This document shows positions 12,901 to 24,900 of a stretch of DNA of 64,000 nucleotides, piece after piece. The number at the start of each line of letters is the position of its first letter. Position 1 is the first letter of the stretch. The position numbers and the translations under genes were made by a program. The notes below the pieces were generated by a model that was not told where the DNA came from, did no database searches, and worked only from the letters and a program-made list of their open reading frames with translations. Source of the stretch: Anagrus nilaparvatae (Eukaryota > Arthropoda > Insecta > Hymenoptera > Mymaridae); contig JAKSXM010000007.1 in the NCBI GenBank assembly GCA_022575985.1, positions 2,420,501 through 2,484,500 of the forward strand, in the 5' to 3' direction.

Positions 12901-15900
12901 TTATGAATGAAAAAGAAAAAAACCTTTCATTACCAAATAAAGGCTTTTTTACTAAATCCTGATATTATCGAACATTATTAAAAAGTATGTCAAAAGATTA
13001 TTTTTATATTATTTTAGAAATTTTTGTTTTAAAAAGAAAATAGGAAATTAAAAAAATGATAATTGAAATAGTAAAATTTTCAATGACACATAAAATAAAT
13101 AATAATTAAGCATTGTCTGGTATTGCCTTTATCTTCTTCTAAAAATTTAAATGCACTTAAAACGTATTTGTTTTATTTATTCAAATGAGTTTATAAATGA
13201 ATTAGAGCATAAATTTTATAATCTATAAATGATTATGTACTTTTTTAAAAGGAGTTTTTATGGTACTATGCACTTAAAAATTGCATATAGAGACACTTGT
13301 CTTTGAAAAAAAAACTGTTTCTGTAGATCGTCTTAATTTTAAAACATAAAATTTTGTTTTATAAACGAGTAAGAAATAATATTTTAGTGTTATATTTAAG
13401 TTGGCTAGAAGAGATTACTAATACATATATAATACCATAAAATAGATATAATTTTGTCACGTCATAGCTTTATCCGGAATGACTTCGTTTTAATTTTTGC
13501 ATGAAAGGGGGTCATGGGTAAAACTTTTATTTATAATGCAGAAGAAATTATGTAATAGAATTTATTTTAAATATTAGTGAGCTTTTTTATAATGAGAAAG
13601 AATTTTATACCTCTGATACACCTGATATAGTTGTTAAATTCTTTTTGCAATTTGTTTGCAGCATTTTGTTGTTTTTGAAAGTTTTGTAAATGCTCGTCAA
13701 ATATGTCATCTGCTGTACGGTCGACTTTTCCAAGATTTTGTAGAAACTAAAATAATAATAATAATATTGTATTAATAAAATTGTTTACTTTCGTTTTTTT
13801 TTTTTATAAATAATGAAGTTATAATATTTTTGTATAAATTTACCCGCGCAGGTTTGAATTGTATAGGATTGTATTGGGAAAAATTTAAGTTTTCCTGTTT
13901 TTTTTTCAATCAAATTTCATTTTAGAAATTACTAAAAATAATTTTTTTAGTTTTTATAAAACATGTAATTGTTTATTATTAATTGTTTATTTCATATAAA
14001 AGGTTGGTATAATCCACACCTGCGCTTATTATTTGTATTAAATAGTATAATAGGTATAATAAACTAAAAAGTAACAAGGAGAAATTATATGCAGCAATTG
14101 TAGGTTTTAAAACAGCCTTTGAAACAGTAGGTAGGAAAATTATGATAAAAAAATTAACAAAAGAAGGTATGAAGGGTAGATTTTTAAGGTGGGTACTCGG
14201 CTGGGTAGACAAAATATATGAGGAGACCTGGGAAATCCCTCACCCTAACAGAGTTTGGGATTTTAACGAGTTTTGTAACAGAAGTAGGGGTGAGGGAAGG
14301 GTGCCCACTCAGCTCAACACTGTTTAATCTCTTCATTGGGGATTTAAATGAAACTTGGGCAAAAAGAAATATTGAAGACACAGTTATAGGTGTTAAGAAA
14401 ATTTTTGGCATAAAATTTGTTAATGACTTTATACTAGAAGGGTTTAACAAAATATTGTAAAAAAAAATAAATTAACCGTTAATACAAATAAGACTAAAAT
14501 AATGGTTTTCAGGAGAGGTGAAAAACTGGGGAAAAAAGAGTAAATGGAGTTACAAAGCGGACACTTTACTGGTATTGCAGGAATTTAAATATTTGTATTA
14601 TCATTATTAGCATTTATTTGTAGGGAGTAGAAATCTGGGGGCTTAAGAGACGAGAATTTGGCAAAAAAATGCAAGGAAAATATGTAAAAATGATAATGGA
14701 ATAAAGTAGCAACACAGCAGATTACATATGGAAATTAGAAGTGGGTATTAAAAGTATTTTTGTTTATACAAGAGAAATAGCACTAAATTACAACGTGAAT
14801 ATTTTGGATATGGAAGATGAGTGATGACCTAAAATATGTTTAAGAGAGGAAATAAGAGCAATAAAAAATAGGGGATCAACTAAATGGGGAATAGAACTTA
14901 AGAGAACTTGGGAGCAGGCGGAAAAGAAGAAATCAGGGGCTGCTTATAAATGGTATGAGAGAAAGAAAATTTCTGGATAAAATTTGAGAGGCATTTAATA
15001 TCTTAAATGAGGAAGATACACAAAAAGGCTTTATTTGAGTTGATGAATCAAGATACTGGGAATGGTGTGAGACTTATAAGGAAAATGGCAATAGAGAGCA
15101 ATATTGGGAAGAAAAAAGTATAAAAGGGAACCAGAAAGACCAGTGGGCGAGAATTAGGTGCGATAACATGAGTAAGGAGGTAAGGAAAGAATAAATTGAT
15201 ACAAAATGTAGGATAAGTTAAAATCAGATGAAGAAACCTTTAACCACATCTGAGCTTGACAAAAAAAATCAGGCTAAACATTGTTAACGACTTTGAAGAA
15301 TAGAAAGAAAAAATGGGGTACACAAATAGAAATTTGGGGGAGTTGGTTAGAACTTAAAATAATTTCTTCTACGTTTATATATACACTAAAACCTCGGTAT
15401 ACGCGGTACTCCGGATACGCCAGGGATACGCGGGTTCGCAAATACACGGTTTTCAAATTAATTCTCGAATTAATTCTAAGTTTCGGTTTTTTAAATTTTT
15501 TCAATTTTAATTCGCACTTCTTTTGTTTTTATTTAAGAAAATTTTGTACTACCATTATGTAAAAGCGGGATATAAATTGCATAATTGATGTTAGAAATTA
15601 AGAACTATTGTATTTTAATCAATATTAAAATAAGATAACCTATATATATAAAACTGTATACAACTTACAAGTGTATAAGTTACACAGAAATAAATACAGT
15701 ATATTAAGTATCAAGGGCGTAAAAGTTTTGGCACTAGCGTGAGCAATAGCACGAGTGATATGTGTTCACGCAAGTGTTTAAAGTATTTCGCCCATGGTGC
15801 TTACAATATTTTTTGCCTACCTAGGTGTAGAACGAGTGCAGAAAATTCTTTACGCTCGAGTTTTACGCCCGGGAGGGCAAAAAATATATGTAAAATACCG

Positions 15901-18900
15901 TACGATTTTATTAAATTTTGAGTAAAAATTAAAAAATATGTTTAAAAATCCAGAAAAAAATTACTAACCAAATGAATAGTTTGCAAAATTACTAAAAAGA
16001 AGATATTTTTACATGATTGCATAAACTTAAATAAAATGAAAATGTTAAATAAAAAATATTTTAAAATTTTTGCATAAAAAGTAATAATAAAAATACATAT
16101 TTAGAAAATATATATAACGCGGATTATAGAGTATGCATGTAAAAAAAAATTGTTGTTTAAAGTTTTATTATAACTATACTTTTTTTTCCAGAAAAATTTA
16201 TATGTAATCTTTATTTAACACCTTATACAATAAAAAAATATAATGAAACATTTATTATGATTTATGCGGTAATTTTTTATAAATTATATTTTATTCTGTA
16301 TTTAATTTTTTCCTTTTTTGTTATTTCTTAAATATGTAAATTTTTTTTCATACGAGTCTATTTTATTACATACATAATAATTTTGAAAAAATTTTATTGG
16401 GCGTAAAAAAGCACGATTTTAGCTGGTAAAAAGTCCAAAAATGAGTTTATTTGGCGGCACTAAATTGACAGTTTTAAATCCAATTTTTATCAAACCCGCA
16501 AAATTCAATTTTAATGCCATCATATTAATAAGAAATATTAATATTAATAAAAAATTGATAAATTACAAATAAATAAAACTTAAAGTAAACGGAAGCATAA
16601 AATATTTGATAAAAAAATAAAAAGTATAAATAAAATGTACGTGATTTTAAATTGTCCCGTTACTTAACAATTTGAAGCTTCCGCCTCAAGGAAATATCTA
16701 TACATATAAAATCCCTGATGTGTATGTTTACACGTGTCTGTAATTTCCGATACTTCAATTTCACATATATATGTATATATATATATATCTATGTAAATGT
16801 TATAAAGAGAGATGCGTGACACAGTTTTTATCTTTTCTTTTTTTATATTTTTCAAGACTCTCACTTAAAAAACCGCAATCAACAAAACTTGATCGTTTTA
16901 AAAACTTGTGTTGGAATTCACAGTTCATAACACGTTTTATTTTATATTGGTCAAGTATCCTACCTATTTATCTTTTATTAGATTATATTTTGTATATTTT
17001 AAATTTTTGTTACGGTTATTGAATTGCTGTTAAAGAGTTTAACAATTATTTTAGATTACTTTGGCAAATTAAAAGATTTTACTAAAAGTTTTAACTCGTT
17101 ATGGAACTCCAGATGATCAATTTGAAAGTCATTTTTTTGCGATTCAATTTAGCTAATAATCATAGTAAATTATTTACCCTTATCACATAAGATAGTAATT
17201 TCAGCTTAATATAAATAAAATCCCTTGATTTACAAATATTGCCTCGAGGGTTAATATGAATCTATTAAAATTTTCAATGTAATAACAGGATATTAGGGAG
17301 AAAATCATTTTCAATGTGTATGCTTTTTGATACGTATTTATTATTATTGAATATTTTTTTCATAATTTTAGTGCAATTTAATATTATGAAGTAGTTATCT
17401 AGTAAAATAAGAGGTAATTTTTGTTTTCAAGCATATATAAATCTTCAAAGTTACGTAAAAAATTAAATTTTATATTCTTGTTTAATTTAATTTCAGTTTA
17501 TATAGTTGAATAGTTTAGTAATTCTTTCGTTTATTTCTTACGAAAACAAAAATTTTTTCATAAATGCGGGATTGGTACCTTTCTTAATTAAATGGAGGGA
17601 GGGATGGAGGGTTATTTGTTGATTTAAATGTTTTGGTTTACAACAATTGTTTTTATTTTTATTGCAAATTTTTTTTATCATTTAGAGCCTTTTCGACCCA
17701 AATTTTTTAACATATTGCTGTTGACATAATAAATTTTGTATCAGTTTTTACTAGAGTTTTTATCAGAACTTCTAATTTGTCTGGCTAAAAATCCAAAAAA
17801 CAACCCCAATTTTTGGCTTAGGTACCTGACATTTCAGGTTGTCGCCCCTAATGGTTAATTGATTTTGAAAGTAATAAAAGGTATTCGATATAATATGATA
17901 CATAATTATATCAAAAATATTCTCGGAGTGCGTTACAAAATGTCAAATTTTTAATGAAAATGAAACTAACCCCGGGCTTCGTCACCAAAATGCTTACAAC
18001 TATAGGAATGACTAGAGTTTTTGTTTCACTTTTTGTCATGAATCAGAATTATAGTTGTTTTCCAGGGTGCAAAAATCTAACCACAAATTATTTTTAAGTT
18101 TCTAGCTATCTGACGAGATATTTAATTAAAGAAAAAGTATAGTTCTCGATAGTTGTTTTATGAAAGTGATTGGAATTCTATTAGGACTTATGGACTTAAT
18201 GTCAATATTTAATGGTTTTAACTTTCGACTTTTAGGAAAAAAGAGTGAAAGAAAATTTAAACAGGCAGGATATTAAGTATTAATATTTTGTAAGAAAAAA
18301 TTGAAACATATCCAAGAAGCCAGAAAAAAGTGAATTTAAAAAAATGTAAATAAACTATCATAAATAAACAGGTAAAAGTATTTATGCCTTAGGGAAACTA
18401 CTTAAAAGCAATAAATGATAATTAGAATTTCATCTAAGAATAAAAACACGTAACAAGTAAAAGTCTTTTTTGTTTTAGCTCTAAAAAATTTGCAAATTTC
18501 TTAAATCAATATGGTCCATCTCTTCTATAATACAAATCATACATGCTTCACGTAACAAACATCAACCTACACATTCATAAAGTAAAGTGTTTATTGTTTC
18601 ATGTATATGTCGCAGCCCTATAGACGAATCCGCTTTATAGCCTATAAGGCGGCTTATAGACGAATGAGTCTCGAGCGCGGTGCTCGAGCTATAGGGCTAA
18701 ACCGCGTCAGCTTTATAGGCTATCGGGCGCCTTATAGCCTATAAAGCTGATTCGTTTTAGCCCTATAGCTTGAGCCCCGCGCTCGAGACTCTAACAGTTG
18801 TTCAAATAGCCGTAAAATGTTTTAATTCATATTAATTATCAATAAATAATTATTATTATTAATTCTTTATATTATTTATATTTTTGTTATTATTTAATAG

Positions 18901-21900
18901 TAACATTTATTTACATATTAAAATTTTATAAAGATATTTTATATCATATTTAATAATAGCATAAAAAAATAATTTACATTAATTTTATCGTCAAAAATTT
19001 TTTTGGTTTTTATTTATTTTTGCACGTGAGGCTCGAATGGCATCTTGAACTGCATAGCCTTTCAGCTCTAAAGCATGCACATCTTCTTGTTTGACATTGC
19101 TTTTCTGCTGGCTTACATTTGCACTTCATAACACCCTGTCCACCTGATAATGATTGCTTAGCAGCTGCCTCACGCAAAGTCAAAATTTCTTCAGAAACAT
19201 CCGTTAATTTGAGAGTACTTGTATTACTTATTTGGATTTCTGTTCGAGGAAACCAGCCTTTTATTATACCATCTTTTGTACCCAATTGGTAAACTCCATT
19301 TTTAAAACTTTTTATAACAGCTTTTAAGTTAGAAAAATCTAACGGCCCTCGATCTACAGGTGGAACACGTAAGGTTACATTATCGCCAACTTTAAGAACT
19401 GGAAACTGCTGCTCGGAAAAGTTACACATTTTATCTGCATGAATCTTCTGTCGTTTGAAACACTGATTTTGTACTTCTTCTAACGATTGCTGTCTATTAC
19501 ATAGCTGACAAATTTCTTCAACAGATTGCAACCCACATTTAATGCAAATAATTTTCTTTTCTGTCTCATTTTCTTCGAGCGAAGCCATGTTATATTCTTC
19601 CAAAGCCGTATGTAAATCATCTTCTGTAACTAAGGAGTCAATAATTGCTTTAGGCAGTGTTGTACTTTCCAACCCACACTTAATTTTTCCAAGTACAGCT
19701 TGATAAGGAGTACGATTAATAATTCTATGTAATGAAGTATTATGTTGCCACTGAAAAAAACAAGTAAATAATATTTAATTGTAATTAAAACTAAGAACCA
19801 ATTTTTTAACTATTTATATAGTTACCTGAACAACGTAGCAGCCCCAGCTCCAATTGGTAGAATTATTATCGATCATCCAGGCCCTTATACCATTTTCAAT
19901 ATCTTGGTTTGCCCTTTCTACTGATCCCTGGCTCTCTGGATGGCGGGGACGTCCATGAATAATTTTACAATTTGGCCACAAATTTGCAACTTCTACTATA
20001 ATATGCGCTACGAACTCTCTAAATATAAAATTATTAATTAAAAAAATAATATAAATAAAATAGTGCAAAAAATTTTTTTTAAACAAACCGTCCATTGTCG
20101 CTTTGTAAAATGCAGGGTGCCCCTTGAGTATAAAAAATTTTTATTAACTCTTCAGCAACACTTTTTGCTTCTTTTGATTTTAATGGACGGAGATGTAAGA
20201 ACTTTGTCGCATGATCCTGATAGTTCATTAAAAAAGTATAATCACCATCCTTGCAAGATTGAAAATCTACCAAATCTACTTGAGCACGAGCATTAAATCC
20301 ATCAGATGTTATTGGCTTGATAACAACTCCTTTTTTTGGCACAGATCTTTTCCTCTCACAAGTCTCACAAAGTGACGCAAATAATTCGCAAGCTTTTTTT
20401 GAAATTGACCAATAATCTCGTGAATAATAAAACATTCGGTCACGACCCCCGTGATTTGTATTTTTATGAGCTTTGTGTAAATATTCATAATACTCTTCTA
20501 GTGGTACTATCTGAATAAATGGATCTTTATCACTATTTCTTTTATAAATAACACTCACTTGATTATTGACCACAATTTTTTCATATTTCTCTTTATAATG
20601 ATAATGAGAAGTATTATTTTTAACATTAGGATCATCAAATTCGTTAAGATAATTAAGTACCAATTGTTCCTGAGATTTGGTCCAAACCGATTTATTATTT
20701 CTCTTAGGGTATAATTCAAAAAGTTTCTCGTAGAAATTATTTTTATCCACGAAATCAAAATCTTCAGAAACTTGATCAATAACTGAATTTTCACCATTTT
20801 CTGTCATTTTAAAAACTTTTGATTAAATACGCGTTTTGATTTGAAATACACGTTAGCGATTAAGAACCAATGACTATACTAAAATAATATTTAAAAATGG
20901 TATATGACCATCCGATAAATTTAAATACAAATTTTCTTATCTTTATAAATCAAAAATAATGTTGACGAAGTTTGTTATCATTTACTTATAAATTGTATTC
21001 AATTCACTATAAATGTAAATAAAATTTATTAAATAATAATTATAATAAAAATATATCACAAAATAAATATTAAAAATTATCATGCTATTATTAAATATGA
21101 TATAAAATATCTTTATAAAATTAATAATAATAATTATTTATTGATAATTAATATGAATTAAAACATTTTACGGCTATTTGAACAACTGTTAGAGTCTCGA
21201 GCGCGGGGCTCAAGCTATAGGGCTAAAACGAATCAGCTTTATAGGCTATAAGGCGCCCGATAGCCTATAAAGCTGACGCGGTTTAGCCCTATAGCTCGAG
21301 CACCGCGCTCGAGACTCATTCGTCTATAAGCCGCCTTATAGGCTATAAAGCGGATTCGTCTATAGGGCTGCGACATATACACTGATAAAAATCTTTTATA
21401 ATATAATATCCTGTAATATCCGCAAAAAAAAAAAAAAATAAACAGCAAAAACATGTGTATATAAATGCACTTTCATATTCATTAAAAAATATGAGTTTTT
21501 TCCTTTCATGTACTGTTTTTATTATTTTACATAATATTTTTAATTAACGTACAAAAAATTAAGATGCTTCGTTAAATAATAATAATTATTAGGCATAAAT
21601 AAATTATTCGCATATCAAAAAATTTTAATCTTAATTTTCAGGACATACACGTTTTGTATATAAATTGATAAAAAAATTATTGTGTTTATACATGTGCTTT
21701 TTATACGTCAAAGTTTAATGATTAATTAAAATTATAGCATTTAAATCAATAAAATGAGTCATAATTTTTAAACTTAAGATATTATTTATTATGTTTTAAT
21801 TATGTTTATACATGAGACTGTTTGTACTTTGTTCAATTTGATTTAAATATTCTGCTTTATGATAAAACAACTCGTCCTCCTTTGACTAAGTTACAGACTT

Positions 21901-24900
21901 AAAAAAATTCCAAAAATTTTGGTCTAATTTTAAAAGAATTTTATTATTTTAGTTTAATGGAGAAATTTTGAATTTCCTACAAAATTAACCAAATACTCAA
22001 TTATTCTGAAAACAGGCTCGAATAACCCATGATTAATCAATTTTAAAAGTTCAATGAGAAAGATATATCAGTTTTAGGTGCAGTAACAATGTTAATGAGA
22101 TATAAAATCACCAAATATTAAAAACTAGCTCAATACGAATCTTCTTAACTAAAATATGAATAATTAATTTATTAAAAAACTTACGTATAAATAAATTATT
22201 TGAAACACTTTATGAACAATAAAAAAACAGTAACTTAAAAATTCTAAGAATTTGATCAAAAATTTCATTTAACATTGTATTATTTTTCTAAGACTAGAAA
22301 GTTGCTTTAAATTTGTTTGAAAAATAACTTAATAGAAGTAAGTTTTTTATTATTTTATAGAGGAAATAGTAAAATATATAAAAGAAATTAACAAATATGT
22401 GTCATACATGTCTAAATATCATAATTTTTTATCTTAATAGCATGTTTCCAGAAAAAAATTACTTAAATGGATTTAAGTTGTATGTGGCTATATTAATAAC
22501 GGTTTTTTAACTGACCTTTTTTTTATATAAGTAATTGATATTTTTATTTTTATTATAATATTAAATTCAGATTAAAGTTAATGGTTTTATGCTTAAGGTG
22601 GTACTCTCGTTAAAGATTTGCAAATAGATTTTGATAATAATTAGTAAAAATATATTTTATTATATTATGAAAAACTTACAGCCGAAATTTCATTGCTCCT
22701 AATTGTTTGTTACAAAACTCTTTCATTCAGCGAGTATTGCGTTAAGTTAATCATTTATAAATATAAAGTTTTCTTTTGGCAGTCCTGGATAAAAAAATGG
22801 TGAGAAAAGTTTGGCCCAGAAGTTTTTCTCAAATTTTACGCCTAAGCAAGCAAGAAATACCCTACAGGACTGGTGTTTAAGGAATTATTATTTCGACGAT
22901 TTTACCCGAGATTTTACCCTTCATGCATGAACAAATATTAAAATATGCTCTCTTAAATAGCTAAAATGGTAAGACTGTTGAACTAAAAAAATAAATTCCT
23001 GTTTAAAACCCTGTTTAAAACAGATCTTTTGATTGTAGGATACAAAGTGGATTAACAAGTTATCTGAAGTGATGTTTCAAAATTTTACAAACTTTTGCGA
23101 GAAAAGGTGACTAAATTAGGAATATTGCTGTATCGATTCAAAATTGGGACCAATGTACTTTATTCAAATCGAATCCTCAAAAAATACCCAAAATATTTTA
23201 AAAGAGTTGCAAAGATTTTCTTGAATCTATCAGTAATCATAAATTTTTTTAAAGTAACACAATAATTAAATTAAAAAAATAAATATGATATATGACTAAT
23301 TTGCCTACATTTTGCTAACTTAAAATATTTAAAAACTTTAAACACACAAAACAATTGATAAGATAAAAGAAAAATTTATTTATATTTTTGCCTATAAATA
23401 GAACTAACTTTGTGTCTACAAAAAAAAAATACAATTCGAATTATATTGTTTCGCTGTATGCTTTCACGCAAAGTGTGAATTTTACATTTTCTCTACTTTT
23501 ATTTTTTTTGCACATAACATAATTAAAGTTTGTTATACATTACATGTGTTATTATGTGTTAATTTCATTTTTTTTCTATAATATATTAAAATAAATAAAC
23601 ATTTGTTTTTTTATATTATGTGCATAATATACTTGGAAAATATATAACTGGCTTGAAGTTACTTAATTTTAAATAAGTAGAGTTGTTAAATCTTATATAA
23701 TTCTAGAAAAAATGTATAAATAAAGTAAATAAAGATATTTATTTATAACCTGCATGTTGAAAATTGGTTTATTTTTTAAATTATCGAGAGCGCCTGAAGT
23801 AGAAATTTATTCAAAGGATTAGAGTTTTGAAATTTTGATTTATTTATTTCACTCTCGATTTGACCATGCAATTGCTATTCAAGCATAATTTATGTAAGTT
23901 CTGGAAATCATTGAACTTATTCAGTATTAAAATAGTAAAAATTCATTCAATTCATGAGTAATAAAATATTTTCTCGAAAGTAAAATGACTTTAAAAGACT
24001 ATAAATACAAGAGAAGCTAGACTAGTATATAATTATATACAAATGTACAAAATAAATTTATTTTTAATATAAAAAGGTTACAATAATAAACAATGCTATT
24101 GATACGAATGTATGTTAAACTTTACGATTTTTCATAATCATTGCCATTTCAGGTTGTGTATTCGGGTTCTTTTGTTAATTTTATAGGGCATTAAGAATAT
24201 TATAAAAATTAAGTATTAGATTACATGTTTAAACTATAGACCATACAACGACTTTAGCATCCAGCCCCAGGACTCATATTATATGAATGTAAAATGCGAT
24301 AGCACTGTTAAACAAATAGCATAAACAGGGCTTAGATTCTGCATTTATATCATCTATAACATATCACGAGATAGTTACGATAAATGTTTACTTATTCGTC
24401 AAAAACAAAAAAAGTACAAACTTTTAATAAAATATTGATTTTTATAACTAAAATGTATCGCAAAAAGTACTACCATTTCTAAAAACCATCTATTGTGGAT
24501 GTTACATCTGCTTATCACTGTGATATGAATGCTGAATCACGTCCCAATTATTCACAATATCTCGACAATATCTACAGAATAACTTATTATAGCTTTTTGA
24601 ACCTGATATGAAATTTGAAAATTTACTACTTTAACTTTATTTTTTCACCTTTTATCTCACATTTTATTCTGTAACTATCTTTGCGTAAATTTTTTTATTC
24701 AAAACATGAACTTTTCAAAGAAACTTATTTTAGAATATCCGTTAATTCAAATAATTTCGCTAATTCAGAGCTGATACCAACCTGATTTTTAGTTACTTAA
24801 AATCTGTAATACGCGCTTTAATTAACGAAAATTTTTGAATGCTATACTATAAAGTTACGATTAAAAAAAATAAAAATTACAAAAAACAAATTAAGATAGA

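Larger units (their letters stand above)
18602..21381 (-). mobile_element. Ginger-type DNA transposon, apparently intact
   Basis: The element runs from TGTATATGTCGCAGCCCTAT to its inverse ATAGGGCTGCGACATATACA. Terminal inverted repeats span 18602-18962 and 21082-21381. They are nearly identical, except that the left one carries about 60 extra bases near 18866-18926. The single gene inside encodes a gypsy-type integrase. TGT...ACA ends, long inverted repeats and an integrase-derived transposase define the Ginger group, which is related to KRBA2-type host genes. Adjacent four bases (TTCA left, CTGA right) do not match, so no target duplication is visible. It lies in amphiphysin intron 1. Confidence 0.85.

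Noticed and set aside
14142..14460. Separate small ORFs on both strands
   Set aside because: They are pieces of the frameshifted LINE reverse transcriptase, or its antisense.
18598..21385. Gypsy LTR retrotransposon as the source of the integrase
   Set aside because: There is no gag, protease or reverse transcriptase, and the ends are inverted, not direct, repeats. This fits a Ginger DNA transposon.
21239..21454. Minus-strand ORF with RRIRFIAYKAAYRRMSL
   Set aside because: It arises from the repetitive right terminal repeat of the Ginger element.
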